Shown here one piece after another: positions 1-8,622 of a DNA stretch of 64,000 nt. Numbering within the stretch: position 1 is the stretch's first letter; each line of letters starts with the position of its first letter. Location: the NCBI RefSeq assembly GCF_000010985.1, contig NC_013939.1, positions 186,001-250,000 on the forward strand, given 5' to 3'. The notes beneath the pieces are model-generated. The model was given only the letters and a program-made list of their open reading frames with translations, made no database searches and was not told where the DNA came from. Source of the stretch: Deferribacter desulfuricans SSM1. Its GTDB lineage: Bacteria > Chrysiogenota > Deferribacteres > Deferribacterales > Deferribacteraceae. A program made the position numbers and the translations under genes.

Positions 1-119
1 TAATAAATATCTGTTCTTAAATAAGAATTCTTTAAATATTTTTATTAATAAAGGCTTAAGTTTGTTTGAGAGCATATGTTATTTATAAAAAAGTTAACTA
101 AAAGAGAAAACAAACACTG

Positions 120-383
120 TTATTTTTTACTTATGGTTATAAATTTTATCTTATCAGGGTTACCAAAAATTTCTTTTAGTTTATTCATGATAAATTCATA
201 GCTATTTTCGTCGTGATTTTTTGTACAATCTGAGCAGTCCTTATAACCGTTTGTAAATTTATAGTTTCCGCCACAGTCAGAGATAAAATATAATGGACAA
301 AAACAAAATAAACAATTTTGATTTTCCAATTTATGACAGGGATAAAATTCACAAGATTTATTACTGAAATGTTTATAACTCAT
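120..383 (-). CDS. Cysteine-rich small-domain protein (PF04071-like)
   Basis: An 87-residue protein with eight cysteines (residues 11, 16, 24, 27, 29, 37, 50, 53) and several histidines, including CxxCxC at 24-29 and CSDC at 50-53. This matches my memory of the 'cysteine-rich small domain' family, probably a metal or Fe-S binding module; its function is unknown. The start chosen is the ATG at 383, preceded by GAGG seven bases upstream. A longer version starting at 395 would add four residues. It begins inside the last codons of the upstream histidine kinase, so it is probably translationally coupled and the last gene of that operon. No signal peptide or membrane segment is visible, so it is likely cytoplasmic. 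It could be an accessory of the kinase, but that is inference from position only. Confidence 0.72.
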   Translation of the reverse strand: MSYKHFSNKSCEFYPCHKLENQNCLFCFCPLYFISDCGGNYKFTNGYKDCSDCTKNHDENSYEFIMNKLKEIFGNPDKIKFITISKK

Positions 384-3111
384 TTTTTTCCTCATCAGAT
401 AATTTTTCTAAAATTGCATAAATATCATCTATATTTATAGGTTTTTTGAGAGCTGCTGCAAAACCGTAAATTTGATAATTTGAGAGTAAATCATCCTCAG
501 AATAACCACTCATAACAACAGTTTTGACATCTATCTTATTTTTGATGAGATATTTTATTAAATCTCTTGCACCCATACCACCTTTAATTGTAACGTCAGC
601 AAATATTATATCAAATTTTTCTGTTTTTAACATTTCGATTGCTTCTTCACCTGTTGCAACCGATTTTACACTACACCCTATTGATTTCATTAGAAGGTTC
701 ATAGAATCTCTTATATAAAAATCGTCATCAACTACTAAAATACGCTTTCTTATCCGTCCTAAATGCATTATATTTTCATTTTGCGCTTTTTCATCTTGCT
801 TTCTTGCCAATGGGAGATAAATAATAAATTCTGTTCCTTCACCTTTTATTGATTTAATACTTATATGGCCATTATGGTTTTTAATGATGTTGTATGTTAT
901 AAAAAGTCCTAAACCACTTCCTCTTTCTTTTGTTGAAAAATATGGGTCGAAGATTTTATCTATAATACCTTCTTCAATTCCTGGGCCGTTATCTTTTACT
1001 CTTATAAGTGCATAGTCCCCTTTTGTTAATCCCATTAAGTTTTTACTTATGTATTTAGTTTCAATAGATAATGTGATTTTACCTTTATTTTTCATCGCTT
1101 CTTTAGCATTTATGAAAAGGTTTTGAAATACCTGAAAAATTTGTGTTTCATCCCCCTTGATATAAACATCATTTATCTTAGAGTTTATATCTAAAGTGAT
1201 ATTGCTTCCTGCAAGTGAAAGTTCTTTTGCAGTATTAATTACGTCTTTTAAATTTATTATATCATTTTTGATTATGTCGCCAGATGATAAAGTAAAAAGT
1301 TTGTTTGAAATATTTTTCCCCTGATCTACAATTTCGTCAATTTTATATATTACATCGATACTATCAGCACCAGATAGTTTTACCAAAGATATATAATTTT
1401 TTATTGATGCTAGTATATTGTTAAAGTCGTGGGCAATCCCTCCAGCTAACAAGCCAATTGATTCTAATTTGTTTTTTCTTAATTCTTCCATTTCTCGATG
1501 AACTTCATCAGTTATGTTGTAAAGAACAATTAAAAAACCTTCCCCTTTAGTATTAAAAAAGAGGGGAGCTTTGAAAATATTTAAAATATAAGTTTGATTT
1601 TTATTGTTGGTAAAATAGTACCTATTTGATAAATCTTGCAAATTTAATAGATTATATTTTTCACCGTTTGATTCCAGAATTAATTCATTGATTACGTTTG
1701 TATTGTTGTCAAAGCATGTGATATTATAAAATGCTTGATTAGCTAAATCTATTGAACCATCAAAGTTTATTAATGCAATCCCTTCTTTTACATTGTTGAT
1801 GACAGTTTCCAATTTTTCTTTTTCATATTGAATTTTTTTATTTAATTGCATAGTTACTGTATAGTCGTGTATTGCTATTAAGAAATTATCGGAAATTTTA
1901 TAACTTTTTATGACTGCATATTTTCTTAGGTCATTATTGTTTCTTAGTTTTGCTATATTGATAAAATCATTTGAAGTAGCTTCTATTTTGCTAATATAGT
2001 TACACCCTTCACACGGGGTATTTCTGTTTGCAAAGATTTGATAACATTTTTTATCAATTACTTCATTATCGGCATTGATAAAATGTTTTTCAGCTTCGTT
2101 TATAAATTTTAAGTTATAATCTTTATCAACAATATAAATACCCATCTCCAGTGTGTTTAAAATCTTTAGTAGGTTTTGTTCTGATTCCTTTAAAGATGCT
2201 AATTTCGCGTAATATTTTTTCAAAAAATCATTAAATTCTATAATTTTTGTATATGTTATCTCTTTTATACTTTTACCTTCTTCAATATCTTTTATTGAGT
2301 TTGAAAACTTATTTAGCGGAGCTAATAAATATTTTTTTAGTGTGTTAGAGATAAGAATAATTATAACAATCAAGGCTAAGATTATAGCAATAGCAAATTT
2401 TAAGTTGTTGTAAATATAGGGTGTAAAATAAGATTTATTTTTCTTTAAAACTATGAATACGTTAAAATCAGGTAAGTATTGTGTATAAAAATAGAAATTT
2501 TTATGTGAAACTATTTTATCAACATTAGATTTATTAAATGGGATAATTTCTGGAGTATAAAATGTTAAAAGTATATTGTTTTTGGAATACAGATAAATAT
2601 CTGACTCTATCTCCTTTTCCAAATCAAATAATAGTTGATTGATGTTGAATATTGAAATGATCTTTGAATCATCCAATTTTGTCACAAGAATATAGGAAAG
2701 AATACCTTTCTCCAATGAGATTTCATTTTTGTTAAATTTTAAAATTTCTTCTGGGCTTAGTATCCTTACTTTGCTAAAATTAAAAATTACCTCGTCTTTT
2801 TTTATTATAAAGAAATGTCTGAGTTTCTTTAGTTTATAAAGTTGATATTTAAAAAGATTTATATCTAAACTGTTTGGTTCTTTTAGGTAAATTTCTGCGA
2901 TATTTTCTAAATTTTTATGCTCACTTACAAATTTTGTTTTTGTTATTGTTTCTATTTTACTAATACTGTCTGCGAAATAATCTTTGATGAACTTATTGTA
3001 GTCACTTTTTAGGATAAAAAGTATATAAGCTATAAAAAATATTATAAAGATTAAAGCAATTAGTGAAAATCTTTTAAAAAGAAATGTTGAAAAGTGCTCA
3101 CTTTTTTTCAT
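373..3111 (-). CDS. Membrane-bound hybrid histidine kinase with PAS domains and receiver
   Basis: A 912-residue sensor kinase. Visible order: transmembrane helix about 16-35, periplasmic domain about 36-235, second helix about 236-256, linker/HAMP-like region, PAS about 315-420 and PAS about 430-540. Next come HisKA with phosphoacceptor His561 (GGIAHDFNN), an ATPase domain with an N-box near 668 and G-boxes DNGPGI near 707 and GSGLGL near 731, and a C-terminal receiver with phosphorylatable Asp839. The first PAS carries a CxxC pair (C367, C370) in a PCEGC motif plus C356, which could bind metal or sense redox state. No DNA-binding output is present, so the phosphoryl group probably passes to an unlinked partner or the receiver is autoregulatory. 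It overlaps the binding-protein gene upstream by 14 bases and the Cys-rich gene downstream, so the three are very likely one operon. Confidence 0.9.
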   Translation of the reverse strand: MKKSEHFSTFLFKRFSLIALIFIIFFIAYILFILKSDYNKFIKDYFADSISKIETITKTKFVSEHKNLENIAEIYLKEPNSLDINLFKYQLYKLKKLRHFFIIKKDEVIFNFSKVRILSPEEILKFNKNEISLEKGILSYILVTKLDDSKIISIFNINQLLFDLEKEIESDIYLYSKNNILLTFYTPEIIPFNKSNVDKIVSHKNFYFYTQYLPDFNVFIVLKKNKSYFTPYIYNNLKFAIAIILALIVIIILISNTLKKYLLAPLNKFSNSIKDIEEGKSIKEITYTKIIEFNDFLKKYYAKLASLKESEQNLLKILNTLEMGIYIVDKDYNLKFINEAEKHFINADNEVIDKKCYQIFANRNTPCEGCNYISKIEATSNDFINIAKLRNNNDLRKYAVIKSYKISDNFLIAIHDYTVTMQLNKKIQYEKEKLETVINNVKEGIALINFDGSIDLANQAFYNITCFDNNTNVINELILESNGEKYNLLNLQDLSNRYYFTNNKNQTYILNIFKAPLFFNTKGEGFLIVLYNITDEVHREMEELRKNKLESIGLLAGGIAHDFNNILASIKNYISLVKLSGADSIDVIYKIDEIVDQGKNISNKLFTLSSGDIIKNDIINLKDVINTAKELSLAGSNITLDINSKINDVYIKGDETQIFQVFQNLFINAKEAMKNKGKITLSIETKYISKNLMGLTKGDYALIRVKDNGPGIEEGIIDKIFDPYFSTKERGSGLGLFITYNIIKNHNGHISIKSIKGEGTEFIIYLPLARKQDEKAQNENIMHLGRIRKRILVVDDDFYIRDSMNLLMKSIGCSVKSVATGEEAIEMLKTEKFDIIFADVTIKGGMGARDLIKYLIKNKIDVKTVVMSGYSEDDLLSNYQIYGFAAALKKPINIDDIYAILEKLSDEEKNEL

Positions 3112-4024
3112 TTACAACCTTTTCCGATAGTAAATTACAAAGTGGATTTATCGTTAAGTTATATTTTTTTATTCTGTAGTTGTTTATGTAAAGTGATATT
3201 TTTTGGGGTTGTTGATAGGGGATAAGATTTATATCTACACCATTTAATATTGCACATACAATTAATGCAGTTTGTTCACCTATGTTGTAAAAATCAGGTG
3301 AATAGCTAAGTGTGGCACCTTTGTATACAAAAGAATTGTCCATTGGGATAACAGGTATGTTATGCTTATCTGCAACGGCCAAGATATTTTTAAAATTCTT
3401 AGCTAATTCAGGTATAGGTGCTAAAATTATCAATGAGTTATTTCTAAAATCATTTTTTTCCAATAACTCATTATAACCTAGAATAGTTGAGGGAGTTTTT
3501 ATATCTAAGTAATTCACTTTATTGAAATATTTAATATGTGATTTAAAAATGGGGTTATCGTAAGTTATGTAATAGGTATGTTTGATTTTTGGAAAGCAGT
3601 ATAAAGCCATTTCAACCCTTTTTGGAGTCAACTCGAACGCTTCGTGGGAAACACCTGTGATGTTTCTTCCTAAAACACCTAATTCTTTAGGGTCTGCTAC
3701 TTCATTGAAAACTATTTTGAAATTGTAATTGTTATTATATTTTTTTACTTCTTTAAGAACAGGTGTAGTTGTTGTAAAAACAATATCAACATTATTTTTT
3801 TTGAATGATTCTAATATACCTTTTATTAATGACAAGTTACCGTTTATATTTTCGATGAAAAATTTTGGATTGTAACCCAATTCAGTCAATCCATCTTTTA
3901 ATCCTAAATAAGCAGTTTCAAACTGTTTTGAAAAAAGTATGACACCTATACGGGTATTGTTTTCTTTGGCTAATGTTGATGAGCATACTATAAAAAGAAT
4001 AATTATCATTTTTATAAATTGCAT
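3098..4024 (-). CDS. Periplasmic ABC-type substrate-binding protein (ABC_sub_bind family)
   Basis: A 308-residue exported protein. Residues 1-19 form a signal peptide (hydrophobic stretch, then STLA before KENN). The mature part starts IGVILFSKQF and has the two-lobe pattern of PF04392/COG2984 proteins (GLKDGLTELGY, NVDIVFTTTTP, NITGVS, YNIGEQTA near the C-terminus). These proteins are usually the binding component of tryptophan/tyrosine-type ABC importers, but no permease or ATPase gene is here. Instead the gene overlaps a hybrid histidine kinase, so the protein more likely presents a ligand to the kinase's periplasmic domain. It is the first gene of the operon; the promoter upstream lies close to the ATG and no ribosome binding site is visible. 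The ligand is unknown. Confidence 0.85.
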   Translation of the reverse strand: MQFIKMIIILFIVCSSTLAKENNTRIGVILFSKQFETAYLGLKDGLTELGYNPKFFIENINGNLSLIKGILESFKKNNVDIVFTTTTPVLKEVKKYNNNYNFKIVFNEVADPKELGVLGRNITGVSHEAFELTPKRVEMALYCFPKIKHTYYITYDNPIFKSHIKYFNKVNYLDIKTPSTILGYNELLEKNDFRNNSLIILAPIPELAKNFKNILAVADKHNIPVIPMDNSFVYKGATLSYSPDFYNIGEQTALIVCAILNGVDINLIPYQQPQKISLYINNYRIKKYNLTINPLCNLLSEKVVNEKK

Positions 4025-4031
4025 AATGTTT

Positions 4032-4058
4032 TTTATATTAACACTACAAAATTTGCAA
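4032..4058 (-). promoter_or_regulatory. Candidate promoter, binding-protein/kinase operon
   Basis: On the minus strand TTGCAA (4058-4053) is followed after 15 bases by TATAAA (4037-4032), and the ATG lies 7 bases further at 4024. The spacer is short. Transcription would begin at or next to the start codon, and no Shine-Dalgarno is visible. Confidence 0.4.
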
Positions 4059-4116
4059 TAAATAAAATAAAAGCTGTTGCATAGGAAACTAATATGTTGA
4101 TAAAAATCAAATCATT

Positions 4117-4177
4117 AGATTACTTTGGCGACTTGACCCCAAAATGCTTTCATTGCGAGCGTCAGCGACTCAATCTC
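4117..4177. repeat. Dispersed palindromic repeat, copy A
   Basis: AGATTACTTTGGCGAC at 4117 and GTCAGCGACTCAATCT ending at 4177 form inverted ends; the inner part holds TCATTGCGAGCG. This is one member of an intergenic family also seen near 5.1, 20.1, 26.2, 29.7, 35.4 and 55.9 kb. The 314-base gap 4025-4338 holds this repeat, a promoter on each side and otherwise AT-rich sequence with no credible gene. Confidence 0.75.
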
Positions 4178-4303
4178 AGTGAACTTGAGCATTTATTGCA
4201 GTGCAACACCCTAGCTTTATATTAGATTATTTCATCGATTGCATGTCTTGCAAGGGTTATTTTTGTGATGTTATTAGTTCATTATTAAATTTTATTCTTT
4301 AAG

Positions 4304-4332
4304 TTGATTTAAAAATCATTTATTGTTATACA
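4304..4332 (+). promoter_or_regulatory. Promoter of the sirtuin operon, predicted leaderless
   Basis: TTGATT (4304-4309), a 17-base spacer and TATACA (4327-4332), with the ATG six bases later at 4339. Expected initiation is at the A of the start codon, and there is no ribosome binding site. Confidence 0.5.
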
Positions 4333-4338
4333 ACTGTT

Positions 4339-5091
4339 ATGAATACTGATAAAATTAATGAACTAAAAAATTTGATAAATTTATCTAACAAAATAGTGTT
4401 TTTTACTGGAGCTGGGATTAGTACTGAGAGCGGTATCCCTGATTTTAGGTCTCCAGAATCTGGGTTATGGAATAAATATTCAGATTTGGATTTTATTTCG
4501 ATTGATGGTTTCAAGAGAAATCCTGATAAATTTTATAATTTTGCTATAAATACCTTTGATATTATATTTAAGGCTGAGCCTAATATCGCTCACTATTATA
4601 TTGCAGAACTTGAAAAAAAAGGGAAAGTGTCAGCAGTTATTACTCAAAATATTGACGGTTTACATCAGAAAGCAGGCTCTCAGAATGTGTTACAATTGCA
4701 TGGTGATTTGACACATTCTATATGTTTAAAATGCAATGAAAAGTTTTCGACAAGAAGAATGTTTAAAATTGCAAAGGATACAGGTAAAGCGCCAAGTTGT
4801 CCTCAATGTGGTGGAATAATTAAGCCGGATGTTGTATTTTTTGGGGAATCTTTACCCGCAGATACTTTGGAAAAATCTGTAGAATATTCAAAAAATTGTG
4901 ATTTATTTATCGTTATGGGTTCTTCCCTTGTAGTAATGCCTGCAGCGTTACTCCCTGGGTATGCTAAAGGGGCTGGAGCAAAAGTTGTAATATTGAACAA
5001 AACTCCAACCCCATATGATTCTTTAGCAGATATAGTTATTTATGATAAATTGAGTAAGATAGTGGATGAAATAAGAGATGAGCAGCTGTAA
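4339..5091 (+). CDS. cobB: NAD-dependent protein deacylase, Sir2/CobB family
   Basis: A 250-residue sirtuin that removes acyl groups from protein lysines using NAD+, giving nicotinamide and O-acyl-ADP-ribose. Visible motifs are GAGIS (24-28) and GIPDFRS for NAD binding, TQNIDGLH (102-109), and catalytic His121 in LQLHGD. Zinc cysteines are C129/C132 and C154/C157, followed by FFGE. The length is that of class III/U bacterial sirtuins. It is the first gene of a plus-strand group followed by the HIT, LapA and LapB-like genes, with a 100-base gap before the HIT gene. Substrates are not deducible; acetyl-CoA synthetase is a common target in other bacteria. The start at 4339 has a promoter immediately upstream but no Shine-Dalgarno. 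Confidence 0.93.
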   Translation: MNTDKINELKNLINLSNKIVFFTGAGISTESGIPDFRSPESGLWNKYSDLDFISIDGFKRNPDKFYNFAINTFDIIFKAEPNIAHYYIAELEKKGKVSAVITQNIDGLHQKAGSQNVLQLHGDLTHSICLKCNEKFSTRRMFKIAKDTGKAPSCPQCGGIIKPDVVFFGESLPADTLEKSVEYSKNCDLFIVMGSSLVVMPAALLPGYAKGAGAKVVILNKTPTPYDSLADIVIYDKLSKIVDEIRDEQL

Positions 5092-5116
5092 CTCAATTAA
5101 GAAAGAGCGATTTGCT

Positions 5117-5130
5117 CAGATTGTTTCGCT
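5117..5130. repeat. Dispersed palindromic repeat, partial copy B
   Basis: CAGATTGTTTCGCT matches the end of the dispersed repeat family (AGATTGCTTCGCT) with one change. Only one end is recognisable, so this is a decayed or single-ended copy between cobB and the HIT gene. Confidence 0.45.
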
Positions 5131-5191
5131 AAAGTTTAAAGTGTCAAATAATAGAATAAGCTTGCTGACAATATTCATAATGAGGTGGTAG

Positions 5192-5683
5192 ATGGATAGA
5201 TTATGGGCTCCTTGGAGGATGACTTATATTTCAGGTGATCATATTGATGAGGGGTGTATCTTTTGCAACAAACCAAAAGAAACAAAAGATAAAGAGAACC
5301 TTATTTTGTTTAGAGGCGAATACTCTTTTATAATGATGAACCTGTTCCCTTATAATAATGGTCATCTTATGGTTGCTCCATACAAGCATACAGGGAATTT
5401 AGAGGATTTAAATGATAATGAGTTGTTGGAAATGATGAAATTGGTGCAAAAAAGTATAAAGGCTATGAAAAGGTGTATGAGGCCAGATGGTTTTAACACT
5501 GGATTTAATATTGGTAGAGCTGCAGGTGCTGGTATTGCTGATCATGTTCATTTTCACGTTGTTCCAAGATGGGTCGGGGATACAAATTTTATGCCCACAT
5601 TGGCTGGCACAAAGGTTATTTCAGAGCATATTTTAAAAACTTATGATAAAATATATAAAGAATTACATTTGGAGGATTTATGA
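5192..5683 (+). CDS. HIT-family nucleotide hydrolase/phosphorylase
   Basis: A 163-residue histidine-triad protein. The triad HVHFH (His118, His120, His122) sits in the usual position, and an N-terminal GCIFC pair (C22, C25) suggests a structural zinc as in the Ap4A phosphorylase-like branch. The N-terminus MDRLWAPWRM is typical of this bacterial HIT group, which acts on Ap4A or adenosine 5'-phosphosulfate-type substrates; the exact substrate is unknown. The start follows GAGGTGG. The stop codon overlaps the ATG of the next gene (ATGA), so it is coupled to the LapA-like gene. Confidence 0.9.
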   Translation: MDRLWAPWRMTYISGDHIDEGCIFCNKPKETKDKENLILFRGEYSFIMMNLFPYNNGHLMVAPYKHTGNLEDLNDNELLEMMKLVQKSIKAMKRCMRPDGFNTGFNIGRAAGAGIADHVHFHVVPRWVGDTNFMPTLAGTKVISEHILKTYDKIYKELHLEDL

Positions 5684-6003
5684 AAATTGTTGGGACAATC
5701 ATTAAAACATTAATTATAGCAGTAATTGCTTTGTTTGCAGCTTTTAATATGCAGCTTGTGGACATAAAATATTTCTTTAATCAGCCGCCTATACAGGTTC
5801 CCCTCTTCGTTGTTATCTTAGCATCTTTTATTTTAGGGATTTTGATTACAGCTTTTATCGCTTTTGTTGAAAAGATGAAAACTGGCAGGGAAATTAATAG
5901 ACTAAAAAAAGAGAAAAAAGAGTTAGAAAACGAGATTGCGAGGTTGAAAAACTTACCTTTAACTAAGGAGTTAGATAAAAAGAATAATGAAGATACTAAG
6001 TAA
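5680..6003 (+). CDS. lapA: LapA-like inner-membrane protein (DUF1049)
   Basis: A 107-residue protein with two hydrophobic helices (about residues 6-24 and 38-62) followed by a charged coiled coil (about 66-98). This is the layout of lipopolysaccharide assembly protein A. The signature NMQLVDIKYFF between the helices fits the DUF1049 family. LapA partners LapB in controlling LpxC turnover and hence LPS synthesis in enterobacteria; the next gene here is LapB-like, which supports the assignment. The start overlaps the HIT stop (ATGA), and its own end overlaps the start of the next gene by 17 bases. Confidence 0.82.
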   Translation: MKIVGTIIKTLIIAVIALFAAFNMQLVDIKYFFNQPPIQVPLFVVILASFILGILITAFIAFVEKMKTGREINRLKKEKKELENEIARLKNLPLTKELDKKNNEDTK

Positions 6004-7036
6004 GATATTTTCAAAGTTGAGGACAAATGTGGATGATAAAAGTAAAAAATATTTTTTAAAAGGATTTGGCCACTTAATTAATCAAGATTATGACAAAGCT
6101 CTTGAAGATCTCAAAGAAGTAGTGATGCAAAATACCCACATGGTAGAAATGTATGTAGCTTTGGGAACTTTGTACAGAAATAAAGGGGAATATTTAAAAG
6201 CAATTCATATTCATGAAAGTGCTGTAGGTGAAAAAAATATTAAAGATGATTTGAAAAAACAAATTTTACATGAGCTGGTTCTAGATTACAAACTTTCTGG
6301 ACAGTATGATAAGGCACTTTTCAATCTAAACAATCTCCTTAAAATGGATAAATCACCTGTATTGTTCAAACTTCTTGCTTCATTATATTTTGATAAAGGT
6401 GATTATGAGTCTGCTATAAAGAGTTATTTAAAATATTCAAAAATATCTAAAAAAGATGTGTCAAAAGAGGTTGCTAACTGTTATTATAAACTATCAGAAA
6501 ATCAGAGCGACATTAAGAAAAGGATAAAATTATTAAAAAAGAGTTTAGGTTATTTTGCGGCTTTCAGATTGGCAAATTATAAATTACTTGAAGAATATAC
6601 AACTTTGAAAAACAAAAAGCTAATTTATGAGCAAATAAAAAATATTATAAATTATGACATATTTTACTCTATGGAAGACCTTAATAAAGTTTCTAATATA
6701 TATTTTGATGATGAAAAACTAGATGTTTTTGTGAAAGAGTGTATTAAAAAAGTTTCTCAAAAAAATGAAAATCCGTTGTATTATTTATTCTTAGCAAATT
6801 ATTTTAGTAAAAAAGGTGAATTAGATAAGGCCAAAAGTTTGCTTGCAGATTATATTTCAGATGGTAAGAGGTACAATATTGTTTTAGAAAAATATTTAGA
6901 GCTTATAAATGAACCTGTTTTAAAAAGTGTGGTTAGTGACAGAAAGTATATATGTAAAAAATGTGAAGAGACTTATTTAGAGTATTATGATATTTGTCCA
7001 AAATGTGGTGCTATCCAGGCTATTTACTTTAATTAA
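5987..7036 (+). CDS. lapB: LapB-like TPR protein with C-terminal zinc ribbon
   Basis: A 349-residue tetratricopeptide protein. TPR-type helical repeats run from about residue 22 to 310 (for example HLINQDYDKALEDL and LYRNKGEYLKAI). The C-terminus is a four-cysteine ribbon, CKKC (323-326) and CPKC (337-340), as in LapB/YciM, where a rubredoxin-like domain binds metal. Unlike the E. coli protein there is no obvious N-terminal membrane anchor; the first 20 residues are basic. Membrane association may therefore depend on LapA, whose gene overlaps this one by 17 bases. The proposed role is regulating LPS amount through LpxC proteolysis. The family call is good; the role is by analogy. Confidence 0.82.
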   Translation: MKILSKIFSKLRTNVDDKSKKYFLKGFGHLINQDYDKALEDLKEVVMQNTHMVEMYVALGTLYRNKGEYLKAIHIHESAVGEKNIKDDLKKQILHELVLDYKLSGQYDKALFNLNNLLKMDKSPVLFKLLASLYFDKGDYESAIKSYLKYSKISKKDVSKEVANCYYKLSENQSDIKKRIKLLKKSLGYFAAFRLANYKLLEEYTTLKNKKLIYEQIKNIINYDIFYSMEDLNKVSNIYFDDEKLDVFVKECIKKVSQKNENPLYYLFLANYFSKKGELDKAKSLLADYISDGKRYNIVLEKYLELINEPVLKSVVSDRKYICKKCEETYLEYYDICPKCGAIQAIYFN

Positions 7037-7109
7037 TCATATTGTAAGTTTTAACGAGAGAGATAGAAGTTGTTTTTTGTATAGTTGAGATCATGGCTTG
7101 AAAAAATAC

Positions 7110-7138
7110 TTGATTTTAACTTTTTTTAAAACTATAGA
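7110..7138 (+). promoter_or_regulatory. Promoter of tig-clpP-clpX
   Basis: TTGATT (7110-7115), a 17-base spacer and TATAGA (7133-7138). Predicted initiation near 7145 leaves a leader of about 60 bases before the trigger factor start. Confidence 0.55.
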
Positions 7139-7159
7139 TACAGTTTACTGTAAAAAAAT

Positions 7160-7176
7160 GGTACAATTTCTGTACC
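7160..7176. promoter_or_regulatory. Perfect inverted repeat in tig leader
   Basis: GGTACA-ATTTC-TGTACC lies just downstream of the predicted transcription start. It could be a regulator operator or a 5' UTR hairpin. There is no T-run after it on the plus strand, so it is not a terminator for that strand. Confidence 0.4.
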
Positions 7177-7205
7177 AAAAAATCCTATAAAGAAAAGGGG
7201 AGAGT

Positions 7206-8618
7206 ATGAAAGTAGAAGTAAAAAATGCAGAGAAATCACAAAAAGAGTTATCTATTGAAATACCTGTGGAGAAGTATAACGAGGCTTTTGAGGCAGAATA
7301 TAAAAAGATTGCTCCAACAGTAAACATCCCAGGGTTTAGAAAAGGGAAAGCTCCAAAGAGTATAGTTTTAAAGCAGTTTAAGCATAGAATCAGTGTGAAT
7401 GCACTTGAAAAAGTTATAAATGATTCAATAATTCAAGCTTTGACAGAGCATAAGATAAATCCACTGAGTTCCCCTAATGTTAAAGATGTGAATTTTGAAG
7501 AGGGGGAGCCTATCACTTTTAAAGTTTATGTGGATGTTTTTCCTGAATATGATGTTGAAAAGATTGATGGGTTTGAGTTTGTAAAAGAGATAGATGAAGT
7601 TACTGAAGATGATGTAAACGAGGTTTTGGAAAAATTAAAAACTCAAAATATTTCTTATGAGCCTAAAGAGGACGCAACTGTAGAAAATGGGGACATGGTT
7701 GTGATTGATTTTGAAGGTTATGTTGATGGCGAACCTTTTGAAGGTGGCAGTGCTAAGGATTATTCCTTTGTTGTGGGCTCAAATACTCTTTTAAAAGATT
7801 TTGAGAATGGTTTAATTGGACACAAAAGTGGTGAAGAGTTTGAGATAGAGGTTAAATTTCCAGAAGACTATTATGAAAAAAATCTCGCTGGAAAAACTGC
7901 TACTTTTAAAATTAATTTAAAAGAGGTTAAGAAAAGGGTTGAGCCAAAATTAGATGATGAGTTTGCCAAAGATGTTGATGAAGAATGTGAAACATTAGAA
8001 GATCTCAAAAATAAAATCAGAAAAGAGTTAGAAGAAGAGGTTCAGCAGATTGCAAAAGAAAATCTGTATGAGCAAATAATTGAAAAACTTATAGAGGCTA
8101 ACTCTTTTGATATCCCAGATACTTTAATAAGAGAGCAGGCGGAAAGACTTGCTACACAAACCATGCAGCAATACCAGTATATGTATGGAGTAAGTGCAGA
8201 GCAACTTGGATTTGATAAAGAGAAACTTGTTGAGCATTATTGGAATTTAGCCGAAAAACAGGTTAAAAGTGGATTGATTTTAAATAAAATCGCTGAAAAA
8301 GAGAATATTGATGTGACTCAAGAAGAGATTGATAAGAAAATAGAAGAGCTTGCAAATAAGTTGAAAAGGAATGTTGATGATTACAAAAAGGAATTAGAAT
8401 CTTATGGCGGCATCAATAATATTAAAAATAATTTGCTAACAGATAAAATATTCAATTTTATAATCAGTAAGAATAAAGTTGAAGAGAAAGTTGTTACAAA
8501 AGAGGAGAGAGCTAGAAGGAAAAAAGAAGAAGAGGAAAAAGCTAAAAAAGCTGCGGAAGAAGCTATGAAGAAGAGTGAAAATAAAGAGAAAGATAAAGAA
8601 GAGAAAGATGGAGAGTAG
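7206..8618 (+). CDS. tig: Trigger factor, ribosome-associated chaperone
   Basis: A 470-residue trigger factor that binds ribosomal protein L23 at the tunnel exit and assists folding of nascent chains. The N-terminal ribosome-binding domain has the GFRKGKAPK signature (about 43-51). The FKBP-type PPIase domain follows (about 155-245, [14 protein letters not shown]), then the long helical C-terminal domain ending in a highly charged [11 protein letters not shown] tail, longer than usual. The start follows GGGGAG. clpP begins 4 bases after the stop and clpX follows, the conserved tig-clpP-clpX order. Confidence 0.97.
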   Translation: MKVEVKNAEKSQKELSIEIPVEKYNEAFEAEYKKIAPTVNIPGFRKGKAPKSIVLKQFKHRISVNALEKVINDSIIQALTEHKINPLSSPNVKDVNFEEGEPITFKVYVDVFPEYDVEKIDGFEFVKEIDEVTEDDVNEVLEKLKTQNISYEPKEDATVENGDMVVIDFEGYVDGEPFEGGSAKDYSFVVGSNTLLKDFENGLIGHKSGEEFEIEVKFPEDYYEKNLAGKTATFKINLKEVKKRVEPKLDDEFAKDVDEECETLEDLKNKIRKELEEEVQQIAKENLYEQIIEKLIEANSFDIPDTLIREQAERLATQTMQQYQYMYGVSAEQLGFDKEKLVEHYWNLAEKQVKSGLILNKIAEKENIDVTQEEIDKKIEELANKLKRNVDDYKKELESYGGINNIKNNLLTDKIFNFIISKNKVEEKVVTKEERARRKKEEEEKAKKAAEEAMKKSENKEKDKEEKDGE

Positions 8619-8622
8619 TATT

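Noticed and set aside
1-119. Inverted repeat TTCTTA-AA-TAAGAA at 14-27 as a terminator
   Set aside because: The stem is short and AT-only with no clean T tract; it may be chance in AT-rich sequence.
8575-8622. Longer N-terminus for clpP
   Set aside because: It would overlap the end of tig with a lysine-rich stretch unlike any ClpP; the ATG at 8623 has a good ribosome binding site.
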